30,579 nucleotides of DNA from Gnetum montanum (GCA_015680685.1 MNCI01034286.1:144223-174801), one strand, 5' to 3'. Shown: positions 11,728 through 21,515, counted from the stretch's first letter. Numbers and translations: made by a program. Notes: generated by a model not told the origin, from the sequence alone.

Positions 11728-11840
11728 AGTTTAATATCATTGCGGACGTTTCGTAGTTTAACGTCATTTCGGACATTTCGTAATTTAACATCATTTCGGA
11801 CATTTTGTAATTTAACGTCATTTTAGACATTTCATAGTTT
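11728..11840. repeat. About 27-bp tandem array (AGTTTAACGTCATTTCGGAC units)
   Basis: Four to five head-to-tail units of the form AGTTTAACGTCATTTCGGAC plus ATTTCGT start near 11728, 11755, 11782 and 11809, decaying after 11836. The unit core is the same as in the repeat field at 6134-6495. Confidence 0.85.
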
Positions 11841-12195
11841 TAATTCTGTTTATTGAGTTGCTTTTTGATCCTTTGTAGTTTAACATGTGGGGTTGGGCAT
11901 GTGGGTAGGATTTTATATTCACCTTCCCCTTCATCGATGATATCAAAGGGTAATTCAGACCAAGAGACATTAGTAGGGATGGAGCCTATGTTTGGATTGT
12001 CTAGTGTTTTTTCAATTTCGGTAGGATTGGAAGTCAACGTTGGAGTTATGTTTTGAAGTATGCTCATGGTGTCTTACTTAAACTCAATGAATTCAATTTC
12101 TGATTCCTGATTCACTCTAGGGTTGAGGAAGTAGGTGGCACCATTGCATCTCCATATATGATGATCTCACCACCCTCGTAAGGCAGGTGGATCTC

Positions 12196-12717
12196 CTAAT
12201 GGATTGGGGAAGACATGGCTTTAAGTTGAGCCAGCCAGGGATGTCTTAGGATCAAATTAAATCCTAGCATTTCATTGACTACTATGAATTCAGCTGATGT
12301 GGGGAATCGATCCCCAGCTATGAAATATAAGGCAACCATACCTCTTACTCCAACACGGGAACCACTGAAGGATTTTAGGAAAGAGGTTGTCGTGGGTTGT
12401 ACTTGGTCGATAAGTCCTAGTTGTTCGATGATGGAAAAAGGTATTACATTGGTTGCTGCATCGTCATCGACATGCACCCTACATATCTTGAAATGATTAA
12501 CTTGTATCGTTATGAACATAGGGGTTGTGGTGACTTCCCCTATTTTCTCATCTAGCTTAATGTTCTTAGCGTGAAACTCTAGGGATGTAGTTTTTGATTC
12601 CTGAGCTTGTGCAGACAATATCGCATGAATGGATGGTCCATCTGCAGGAAGGTCCTCACTAACAGGGACTGAAGTTAACATACGTATGGGAGCTTCTCGA
12701 TGTACTAGCGAAGTCAT
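12196..12717 (-). pseudogene. Tat element aspartic protease
   Basis: Retropepsin-type protease region that would process the Gag-Pol polyprotein. The sequence HVDDDAATNVIPFSII corresponds to the Tat active site (D-x-G-A/S-x-x-N), but here the third position is D rather than G. Further on, the block GFNLILRHPWLAQLKA matches the usual ILGRPWL end of the domain, with R-H in place of G-R. Open throughout 12717-12196; it follows the gag region with only a stop or frame change between them. Altered active-site residues suggest it is inactive. Confidence 0.75.
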
Positions 12718-12724
12718 TACTAGA

Positions 12725-15554
12725 TCATATAGGCTTAAAGAAGTAATTTTTTTGTTTCAAAGCTTGTGTGACTTGCGTCAACGCATTTTCTAGGTCTTTA
12801 CCATTTGGGGTACCCTTGTCTATAGAGATTTGGTCCATTTGACCCAACATTGGTATTTCCCGTGGAGGGGTTTTTACTAATGATGTTGGGTTTGGAACAT
12901 GACTCATGACATTATCCTCGTTTTGATGACTCATACTAGGTTCATTAGTGGGTGGACCCATAGGAACAACATTTAACGGTGTTGGTTTTGGTGGTCCCAG
13001 TTTGTATTGATGGTTTTCCCTTTCCAAACGTTCTCCTGTTAGTCTATCGGCAAGACGTTCTCTCAAATGTTGTAAGGGAAAGGAGGCGGGTTGTGTATCA
13101 GGGCGTTTTGGCACCTGGATTACAAAGGAAATGGGTCGGTTTTCAGATGGTGTGGTTGTGGCTGCAACAGAAGGAGGTACACAGATGATGAATGATTTTG
13201 ATGGTGTGGGGGATGTGCGCATGGTGAAAGGGGCTTGAGGATATGTTGGGGTAGGTGTGTTTTCTGAAGGCCCGCAAATCACAAAAGGTTTCGAGGAACG
13301 TCTTGTCTATCTTCCACATGGATAGTATTAATCATATATGGTGCATCATTGGTATTAGTATTGAGAGAATCCTTGTAGACCCCCATGGATTGGTTTTGGG
13401 GTCTTATTGGGTTTGCCTCGTTGAACACTACTTCGCCCCTATCAATCATGCATTGTATATCCTGTTTCAATGTAAAGCAGTAATCAGTCCCATGATCACA
13501 CCATTGGTGATATTCACAAAACCTATCCAACCTAAAGCCTTTTGGAATGGGAGGTTCGTTGGCTATTGCTAAGGCTAGATTTTTGGCTAATTCGTAAAAT
13601 CGATTGTGTCTTTGAGAGGCCGTAGGGGACATTTTTTTTGTGTTGAATTAGCCTGGCCTTTAGAAGTTAATTAAGTAGTTGTAAATGCTTCATGGGCAAC
13701 GGTGTGTATTGAGCAGGGTCTTTTCTTTCGAAGGTATGGACATGACCTATGTTGTTGTTTCTATTTGAAAATTTTTCAAGTGTAGGAGTGGGTGTGGTTC
13801 TTTCATAGTTATTTGGGACAGCGAGTTGTTTTCCCTTTTGTCCTAGATGACTAGGTTGGGTTGTTTCAGCCACTACTACTACCGTTGTTTTGGATTTATC
13901 TTTCCTTGTGTGCTAGTTCCTAAAGGTTGAATAGGCTGGGTCATTACTTGTTTGTGCAGCCTCTTCTATGTCTTTAATTTGTACAAATGCCTGACTCAAA
14001 GTACAGGGTTTTAGATAATAGAGCTTTGATTTAATGAAGTCATTTGCGGCTACCTTAAGGATGGTAAGCAGATACATTTCAGGAATAGGCTCATGAAGTT
14101 CATTTAGGGTTGCACTCCATCTTTGGATAAATTTCTGTGCTAGCTCTAAAGGCGCTTGTTTAATTTGAATCAAGCTATCTAATGTGGCTTCAGGTTTCAG
14201 ATTGTATTTGAAACGGGTGACAAACTGATGTAACAAATCTTCCAAAGAAGATATAGAGCTACGGGGTAAGGCTCGATACCAATTTAAGGCTCTTCCTGTT
14301 AAGGACATAGCAAACACATGCAAAATTACATGGGGTCATGCCTGAAGCAAAAGACTTTTAGTTCGGAATATCACTAGGTGGGCATTTGGGTCTCCCTCTC
14401 CATTGTACTTGGTCAGCTGAGGTAACGAGACTTCCTTTGGCAAGGTGAAAGGTGGAACTGAGGGGTCAATTGGGTCATCTTGATAGAAATCTAGTATTTT
14501 AACTTCCTCATTATTCAAATTTTTAAGGCATTTTAATTCCTCTACCAAAGAGTGCATCATTTTTTTTGTGTCTGCCCATTCTTGGATGATAGGCAAACCA
14601 GTGGATTGAGCAGATTATGGATGATACTGATTTAATTGTTGCATTGTTTGTGGAAAGAGAGGTAGCTGGGCTAACATTTGTTGTGGTGGGATGGTATTCG
14701 GAACTGAGACTACCGGTGGAACCCACTGCCTAGCCACAAGTTGTGAGGTAACACCCTGAACGTGTTGGGTTGGAGTAATTAATGGTGCTCCATGGATATG
14801 CACCTAAGGTATGTAATGGGTGGATGTGAAAGCTGGTATGACTGATGGCATTCCAATTACTTGAGGTCAAAAGATTGACTCTGCATTGGTTTGGGGGGAA
14901 AGTTGTTGGGATTGTGCTTGTGGAGGAATGATGGAAGTAGATGCATCAAAATGAAAATTATTGGGTACGGAGAAGATAGAAATGGAAGTAGGTACCTCTT
15001 GTCAAGAAACTAGTGCTCGAGTGTTTGCGGATGAAGGAGGAGGCATAGTTTCTTCTAGGAAAGTATGGAACAATGGGAAAGTAGGCATGGGAACTGACAG
15101 TATGGTAGGAATCTCCATGTTCAGATTGGGCTGCAAAATCATCTTCCTCATCTTGAGGCTCTATTGGCGATAGCTGTAAGGCTTGACTTCTAGCCATAAG
15201 AAGCTCGGATATGAGTTTATGATGGTTTTTAGATAGCGGGATTATGTCAAATGCTGAAGGGATGAACTCACATCCTCCTTTGTGGATAAATTCATATTCT
15301 CGCTTTGCTTCCCTTTTTATACGATCGATAGGTAAGTTGGCTTGGATTTTAACACAGATGAAGTTATACTGTTCAGGTGTAAGAGTCACATGAGTAGGGT
15401 CTTTGCCCTATAGTCTAAGTGATTGGCGTATAGGGCCTTGAGGATTTATGTGTTCGATAATGGTTATGGATTCTGTAGCAGTTACCAGGTTCGAAGTTTC
15501 GGCCCCAAAGTCAGTGATTGGTAGTGTTATTGGGTTGATTTGGAAGGATTCCAT
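12725..15554 (-). pseudogene. Tat element gag
   Basis: Structural capsid/nucleocapsid polyprotein of the Tat element, now in several frames. The likely start is the ATG at 15554 (MESFQINPITLPITDFGAET), with a stop about 50 codons later and the open frame resuming through 15389-14958. Pieces at 14596-14336 (LPQLTKYNGEGDPNAHLVIF) and 14323-13913 (LTGRALNWYRALP, LLHQFVTRFKYN) are the capsid-type retrotransposon gag domain. At 13632-13279 a zinc-knuckle-like segment reads FCEYHQWCDHGTDYCFTLK followed by IQCMIDRG, the pattern used by Tat elements. A Pro-rich linker (13282-12725) leads to the protease. It lies directly behind the leader and primer-binding site, as expected for gag. Confidence 0.85.
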
Positions 15555-15639
15555 GACGAACGTGAGCAGACTAGGCTAGATGAATGGAGTTGGATTGCGA
15601 GCAGTTGCACTGTGACTGACGTGACACAAACATAGCATG

Positions 15640-15825
15640 ACCAAACCAATCAAACCATAGTGTGACCAACAGGGACAAGCTCAGCATGACCAACAGGAAC
15701 AAGCTCAACGTGACCAACAGGGACAAGCTTAGCGTGACCAACAGGATAAGCTCAACGTGAACAACAGAACAAGCTCAGCATGATCAATAGGGACAAGCTC
15801 AGTGTGACCAACAAGGACAAGAGAC
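15640..15825. repeat. 24-bp tandem repeats in the element leader
   Basis: About seven degenerate copies of a 24-bp unit containing GTGACCAACAGGGACAAGCT lie between the primer-binding site and gag. Some units carry small insertions or deletions. This is the 5' leader, where packaging or dimerisation signals usually occur; the function of the array is unknown. Confidence 0.8.
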
Positions 15826-15891
15826 TCACAGGATAAGATGAAAAATTTTTGACAGGTAGCGTGGTTGACATTTTAATAATGGCAAACACAG

Positions 15892-15908
15892 CCCTCCTTC
15901 TAGCGCCA
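15892..15908 (-). other. Candidate primer-binding site
   Basis: On the minus strand the 5' LTR ends at 15914, a 5-nt spacer (GTTTT) follows, and then TGGCGCTAGAAGGAGGG. It starts with TGG, complementary to the CCA of a tRNA 3' end. I cannot assign the tRNA from memory with confidence; it is not the common Asp-type sequence beyond the first six bases. Confidence 0.6.
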
Positions 15909-15913
15909 AAAAC

Positions 15914-17176
15914 TGTACTAACCTAAATTGTCGGTGTAAGGATGGAAGGGAAAATAAACACTGAAAGATCGTCGAGCAGACATAAGTGACCCCGCCTTCG
16001 CCTCGAGGGCAAGCTGGAAAAGTAAACGAAGGCAGAGTGCCTTGGATGGTTTGCACGCAAATTAACTAAGGACTTCCCTGAGCGTAAACTATGGCTTGCA
16101 TTGGGGTTATCATCACGGAATGCAAACGTAGAGCGTAGTGCAAATGTAACGTGTAAACGTGACATAATGTAATGTGACGTAAACAGAACGCAACGCAATG
16201 TATAAACGTAGACAAACGTAAACAAAATGCAAAAACGTGCAAAAAAAAAAAGAAATAATGTAAACAATATAATGAACGGAAAACGTAAACAAAATGCAGA
16301 AACGTGCAAAAAACAGTTCTTGACCAGGTTCTTGACCAAAAATGGATGTGTGTGCAAAAATGCAGAAACGTTCTTGACCAGGTTCATTGCATTTTACAAC
16401 TCATGGGTTACTCAAGCTCATGAAAGAATATTTAATTTAGACCGTGAGGGCCTGACTATCCCACAAATGAAGATTTACAGTGAAATGTACAAAGGAAATT
16501 CGACCCATCTTGCTTGAAACTTCTTTGTCCCTGAGTTTTCTGGAATCTTTTAGGAGTTGTTGATGCTAAGAATTTTCTGTAATTTTTTGGAATTTTCTAC
16601 CATTTTCTAGGAGTTGTTGATGCTAAGAATTTTCTAGAATTTTCTACCATTTTCTGGAAGTTGGTCACGCTAAATTGATGCTGCCAACGTGACTTGGGCA
16701 TCAGTGAAAAAATGAGTGTTTTGGAGCTGAAATCTGAAATTCTAGAGGCTGAAACTTGGAAAAATCATTAATGGACCTTGAGGGTGACTTGTCCCTTCAA
16801 AATCAGACCATTTTGACACTGTTTTGAGACTGTTTTGTGGCTCTGAAAGTTGGTCATGCTGGACTCACGCTGCAACCTGACCTGCAGCGTGAGTCAGGAA
16901 ATTTGCACCGTTTAACGCTAAAATTTGAATCCCATAATGTTGAAGTTTGGAGTTGACATTAGTGACTCTTGAGGATAGCTTACACCTTCAGATTTGGATT
17001 ATTTTGACTTGATTTTGAAGCTGTTGGAGTTGCTCATGCTGAGGGCAAGCTAGCTTGATAGCGTGAGCAAGTTGGGGTTGAGCTCCCTGCCTTAGTCAAA
17101 TTTTGCCTTCTGAATGCTTGAAAGGGTTTGAGTCATTTTCAATTTAAAGTGCTAGGTCGAAATTAGTGGTGTTTCA
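15914..17176 (-). repeat. 5' LTR of the Tat element (1263 bp)
   Basis: Starts TGTACTAACC and ends GGTGTTTCA on the + strand; in element orientation it is the upstream LTR. Relative to the 3' LTR it has lost most of the 64-bp array and the whole single-copy segment corresponding to about 3569-3900, including the candidate TATA box. The junction near 16310-16375 is a patchwork with repeated copies of TTCTTGACCAGGTTC, typical filler at a repaired break. The last ~97 bp differ from the other LTR at four sites, all transitions. Confidence 0.9.
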
Positions 17177-17181
17177 ACACC
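17177..17181. repeat. Right target-site duplication (ACACC)
   Basis: ACACC directly follows the CA end of the right LTR and equals the five bases before the left LTR. Confidence 0.85.
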
Positions 17182-18437
17182 CCTTAGACAAAATAATCCC
17201 TTGGGCTACAAGCACCGATTATGGAACTAAAATAAACATGTTCCCTCTAACTAAGGCCCTCCTCGCTTCCCATTCTCTCCTCCTTTGTTTCGTCGGAATG
17301 GTGGTGGCTCTTGGGTGAAGGCATTCTTGTTATTCAAGTGGATGGATTAGCCAAATGCATTAATGCGAAGTCACTGGATGTGGTTTGTTTGAGGCTGGAC
17401 TTGGAATGGGATCTACTAAGTCACATTAATCATGAAACACACAAGGGGCTATACACCACCTTGTTCTTGAGACTCCATTCCATTCTCTTATTTTCATCAT
17501 TCTTCCTCCATTATTCACCTCATTGTTGGTTGTATCATTAGTGTATATTTTGGTGGATGCATTGTTTTCTTTTTGGTAAATTCTTACAGATAAGACTTTA
17601 ACTCTTGTTCCAAATGACATTCCCAGAGCCTACAGACTCTTTGAATGTGGGTTTGTTAGGGCATTACGGGCATGAGCTTGCTTTGGGGAGGACCCACTAG
17701 CATTCCTATTTGGTGCATCCATTAAATTCTTTTCCTTAACATTTTTGCAATCCACTCCATTTTGTTCATTTCCATCTTGACATCCACATCATCAATGTTA
17801 CAGTTGTCTCTTTTTCTCCATCTTTCTTGTTCTTTTTCTTCCTCCATTCTAACACTACTAGAGGTTCGCTCTTAGTCATGGGGGTCCTGGTCCAATTTTT
17901 TCGATTTTCTCCTAGCCCCTACACCTTTGGTAGTTACCAAATCTTATATCTCCAAATCCGCAATTAGCCATACCACAACCGAGCCAATGGACTTTTTGCC
18001 GAAGCAAGGTATCAATTACATGATGATTCATTTACCCTTGCTAATATAAGATTGTGTTGTGTGTGCAGATGGCAACCATGCAACAATGGATTGGATCTAG
18101 AGGGAACACCTGGAATGGATCAATGCTAAAGCAGCTATGCAAGGAGCAAGATCGATGGTGTGCTTACGGATGAACAACGAAAGGCGTAATTCTGGCATTG
18201 GCAGCAGCAAACTTCTTTTCTCTTCTCTCTTCTCTCTCAACTACTAAATGAGGCTTGATGTCAAATGTATAAGGTGTTCACTCTTATTGTCATGAACACC
18301 AGTTTTGTCTTGTCTTGTAATGATGATCTGTTCACATGTCATCCCATTCACCATTAGTTCCATTTGAGTCAATAATCCCATACCTTCCCAATATTTTGTA
18401 AGGAACTTGAGGACGAGTTTTCATTCAGTCATGGGGG
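17182..18437 (+). other. Right part of the interrupted host retroelement, non-coding
   Basis: No protein domain is recognisable in 1.26 kb. There is a TTCTC-rich microsatellite (about 18215-18240). The last bases read CTTGAGGACGAG and then a G-rich tract (CATGGGGG) directly before an LTR start, the arrangement seen at the 3' end of many Ty3/gypsy elements. This suggests the region is the 3' internal end of the element whose gag-pro lies at 4-1876. The whole would then be a pol-less, non-autonomous or deleted element. This joining is inference. Confidence 0.45.
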
Positions 18438-18441
18438 TGAT

Positions 18442-18488
18442 GGGATGTGATATCGCATGGGCCGCGATATCGCATCCCACGTGATATC
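18442..18488. promoter_or_regulatory. Hairpin with three GATATC sites at 17-bp spacing, and a G-box
   Basis: Positions 18442-18456 and 18464-18478 can pair as a 15-bp stem with one G-T wobble and a 7-nt loop. GATATC occurs at 18449, 18466 and 18483, exactly 17 bp apart. CACGTG (G-box) is at 18478-18483. All lie just upstream of the LTR TATA box, in what should be U3 enhancer DNA. A regulatory role is inferred. Confidence 0.45.
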
Positions 18489-18506
18489 ACGGTGCATCGC
18501 CAAGTC

Positions 18507-18514
18507 TATAAATA
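18507..18514 (+). promoter_or_regulatory. LTR TATA box
   Basis: TATAAATA lies 70 bp into the LTR, on the same strand as the element, where a U3 core promoter is expected. Confidence 0.5.
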
Positions 18515-19234
18515 AGAGGCGGCTCTCCCTTATTTCTAATGCTAGGCCTAGACTATAGCGAAACTCTGGCAATTTTACCTCTCCAGAGCTTGAATAATTT
18601 CCATGTGCCCGCAGTAGGAACTCCAAAGTGAACGGATCTTTATTCGAGCAAATATTGTACCTGAACACAAGTTTGTGTACAGAAATAAAGATAAACTTCT
18701 TGGATAAACCTTGCAGTGCATGGATTAGGCTAATTAGGACTTTATTTACTGTTATTTATTATTCAACATTTAAATGCTTTATTAGTCATTAAATCTCTCT
18801 CAACCCTTCTCTCCTAGTTAAGTGCCTCAGTATGACCGCTTCGAGCACGTGCGTTACGCTTGGTGATCCTAGCAATGACTAGCATTTGGCAACCAAGATT
18901 GCATCGATTCAGGGTGTGAATGGTAAGTGGGAACAAATGCTGATGCTAGGTTAATTAAGGCTTAGATTAGTTAGTTAAAGTTAGTCAGTTAGTCTCTTCA
19001 CCCTTCAACTCATTAGCATAGGAGATAAAATAGAAAAGATATAAAAATCATATACCGCAGACTTACTTAACCATACAATCGTGACAACTACCAGTAAGTC
19101 TGGGAAGACAACGAATGATTAACCTTAAGTATTCCATAAGGCGTGTAGGCACTTAGTCTGCGGAGTTTGACTGGATCGCACGTGCTACGCTTGTATTCGC
19201 ATGGTTAAGTGTAGGGGTACCTTGCCACTCATCA

Positions 19235-20009
19235 GACTCCATATGCTTAACCGGACTAAAAAGATTGCCAATTTCTTGCTCCGCTTTCTAAAAAATTAAT
19301 GGAAGATTGTATAATTTGATAAAACATGGAACTTTAGCATATTCTTTGGATTGAACATTAAAATCTAGAGCCCATTTACAGATGATTAACATTGCATATG
19401 TATGTATAAAAGACCCTGTATCTAACACATGCTGCACTATCAAATCATTGCCTAACTTAACATGTAGAAAAAAGCAAGAATGACATGAAGGACTTGGATA
19501 TTGTGTTTTTTAATCACATCATTTAACTATAAAATGAAAGTTCAATTATTGAGACAACTTTTATTGAGACAACTTTTGATGTATCTTAACAAAGAAATAA
19601 GGCTAGTAGATAAAACACTGGAAAAATGAAAGCATGAGTATTTGTTAGTGGTATGATGGTAGAACCATAAAAATGACCTTATCAATATTTGCATCCAAAT
19701 AGAACTTTATAAATTCATGTTGATGGTGGTGCATCATTTTCCACTAATCATATTGGGTTCTCTTTTTTTCACCTTGGTTAGCTATATCGCATACGTTACA
19801 TGTCTATTACAATGTTAGTAATACTCGTTAGTTACATTTATTGCCTCTACTCTTATGGATATATATGTGGGCCCTTTCACATGGGTTTTTCATGTTCCGC
19901 ACAACTTAGGGGGTGCCAAACGTAAGGCAATGAGATTACATGAAGTGGACATTTCGCGGACATGAATCACATTAAAGGAGTCTTACACATACACTTAATA
20001 CACTTAATG
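19235..20009. other. Intergenic AT-rich DNA
   Basis: No gene, RNA or domain seen. A 15-bp direct duplication (ATTGAGACAACTTTT) is at about 19546-19577. Confidence 0.5.
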
Positions 20010-20014
20010 GCAAT

Positions 20015-20087
20015 GAGGTATTAGCTTAGTGGTAAGACACTTGATTTAGAAACTTTAAGACATGAGTTTGATTCTAGTAGGCAATGC
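20015..20087 (+). mobile_element. Candidate tRNA-derived SINE head
   Basis: TAGCTTAGTGGT (20022-20033) matches an RNA polymerase III A box. GTTTGATTC (20066-20074) matches a B box. The two starts are 44 bp apart, as in a tRNA without intron (positions 8 and 52). Acceptor and anticodon stems do not pair well, so a working tRNA is unlikely; a tRNA-derived SINE is the simplest reading. The 3' end and any duplication of the target were not resolved. Confidence 0.4.
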
Positions 20088-20099
20088 TAAGTTATAAAG

Positions 20100-21480
20100 T
20101 TCTAAGTGGACTATAACATGATCTTCTTTTTCTTTATAATTATTTTCATATACACATCGTCAACAGTAAATTGCTAATTAAAATGTGTCATCTATCTTGA
20201 ATTAATTATTCTTATTTATTTTTATTAAAATAAAAAAAACTTAAAATAAAAAATAATAGAATTTACTATATCAAACTACCATGTACTTTAAAGAAATAAA
20301 GTATTTTCAACATACATACTAAAATTCAGGAAATCTTTAGTTTTTTACTCTTAGTACTATGTCATGTTTATTAACTGACCTTTTTTTATAGTTCAATGGA
20401 TCATAATGATATTTTTAAAGATTTTTTGAACGTTTTATAATATTTCCCCCTTAAGATTCAGCGTATTATACGCCTAGAAAGGAAGTCAAATTCCAACCCT
20501 TGCCTTACCAAGATAACTGCAACACAAAACACAAATACCGGTTTCCCCGGAAACGAGGAGCAAGCGCGGACAATCCGACGCTAACAATAGTAACTTGCAA
20601 CAACGTACCCAGATTATTACAATAAGTAAAGCCCATTTAGTGAGGCCGAGGCCAAGCAGCAGGAACATGTAGACGTCAAAAGGAGGAACGTATTATACTA
20701 CGCTCCAAGTTCCACATATATCATTATCTTAAGCACCGCCACATTAGTATAGCACATCGCATGCTTAAAAAAAAAGAATGTTCTACGTTAGGAACTGCCG
20801 CTATTTTGCCATGTTGTATCTAGCCAATAGAAAAGTGCCCCACACGCTTTTTAGTCAATAGAGTGGTGGACCCTACCTAACCAAGGACGCGTTGGCAGAA
20901 GCACGGCCCATCATGCCATGGCAGTTCCACTTGCAAAACAGAATCCCCGCAATGCCATCCATCCGTCCATCCATCGCATATGCATGCATGCCATCGCAAC
21001 GACGAATTGCGGATTAGGATTAGGAAACAGGAAGATTTGGGATTAACGTTAAGCACTCGAACGATGCCATGTCATCTGGATTGCTGGATGATGTTGGTGA
21101 AAATGAACAGCCTTAGCGCAGCCGTGACCAGGGGCCAATACGCAAAATGGAAAGCCCAGCACAGGGAAAGTTGTCAGGACATTCGGATTCAGTAGAAGCA
21201 GCATGGAGTAGCGGCCGCCCGCCCTGCCGGAATATAGGAAAAAGGTGTCCCTGTGGCGGGACGATGCCGTTTATCTCGCACGCTGTTTCGTTCATGTCAG
21301 CGTGTCACTACACAACCACAGCACAGCACATTATATTAGCAAGGAAATGAAACGCGCATTAGGGTTTATGTTTTTCGGTTTGCAACGTTCGTGTCGTAAT
21401 TGAGCCCCAAGTCCGAAACCGGAGCGAGTTGTTGCCAGGTAGATTCCGTGTGGATACAGTGGCTTGGAAATTGAACGGAT
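20100..21480. other. CSLD upstream region
   Basis: AT-rich up to about 20460, then increasingly GC-rich. No coding domain. Contains a CATCC/CATGC simple-repeat patch (about 20956-20990). The rise in GC towards the gene fits a promoter and CpG-rich island, but individual elements cannot be assigned. Confidence 0.5.
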
Positions 21481-21508
21481 TGTCATAAAAGGGAAAGCGG
21501 AGTTGCTC

Positions 21509-21515
21509 TATATAT
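21509..21515 (+). promoter_or_regulatory. CSLD: Candidate CSLD TATA box
   Basis: CTCTATATATGACC lies 180 bp before the start codon. Transcription would begin around 21540, giving a 5' UTR of about 150 nt. No other TATA-like sequence is as well placed. Confidence 0.5.

Larger units (their letters stand above)
10109..12195 (-). other. Non-coding spacer between protease and RT
   Basis: About 2.1 kb between the protease and the pol ATG without a pol or gag domain. A short minus-strand frame at 12067-11840, with an acidic patch, may be the tail of the gag-pro product; the rest is AT-rich. It holds a 27-bp-period array (11728-11840), other spaced copies of the same motif (10245, 10273, 11567, 11648), and a lysine-rich + strand ORF (about 10747-10941). 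Read on the minus strand, a splice-acceptor-like TTTTAATTGGCAG ends at 10120, just before the pol ATG at 10108. Ogre elements of the same clade are known to have an intron at this place. An intron here is an inference. Confidence 0.5.
2881..17176 (-). mobile_element. Complete degenerate Tat-lineage Ty3/gypsy LTR retrotransposon
   Basis: A 14.3-kb element transcribed on the minus strand. Both LTRs are present (5' LTR at 15914-17176, 3' LTR at 2881-4919). They read TG...CA on the + strand, except that the outer left end has mutated to TA. The insertion is framed by the 5-bp duplication ACACC. Internal order on the minus strand is primer-binding site, repeat-rich leader, gag, protease, long spacer, RT, RNase H, archaeal-type RNase H, integrase, 3' non-coding region, polypurine tract. 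A second RNase H between the first and the integrase is the known hallmark of the Tat clade (Tat, Ogre, Retand and relatives); the integrase end lacks a visible chromodomain. Premature stops in gag, RT, RNase H and integrase, and LTR divergence dominated by transitions, mark it as old and inactive. Confidence 0.9.
18438..19234 (+). repeat. LTR (797 bp) of the host element
   Basis: Starts TGATGGG right after a purine-rich CATGGGGG tract and ends CTCATCA, so the ends form the inverted repeat TGATG/CATCA. A TATAAATA box lies at 18507-18514, and a 15-bp-stem hairpin sits at the very start. No primer-binding-site-like sequence follows the end, so this is a 3' LTR. Its last ~300 bp recur in inverted orientation at 30286-30579, which independently confirms the 3' boundary. 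Confidence 0.8.

Noticed and set aside
12072-12077. GTAAGA (minus strand) as donor of the putative Tat intron
   Set aside because: It overlaps a stop codon, and joining it to the acceptor at 10120 would not restore the pol frame in my reading; frame decay makes this undecidable by eye.
15640-15825. CRISPR-like regular repeats
   Set aside because: Units abut directly without unique spacers, lie in a retroelement leader, and the sequence is eukaryotic.
17182-18437. Host gene between the Tat element and the LTR
   Set aside because: Only short frames without recognisable domains; the sequence leads directly into a polypurine tract and LTR, so element DNA is the simpler reading.
20015-20087. Functional tRNA gene
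   Set aside because: Pol III boxes are present, but acceptor and anticodon stems do not pair and no convincing anticodon loop is seen.
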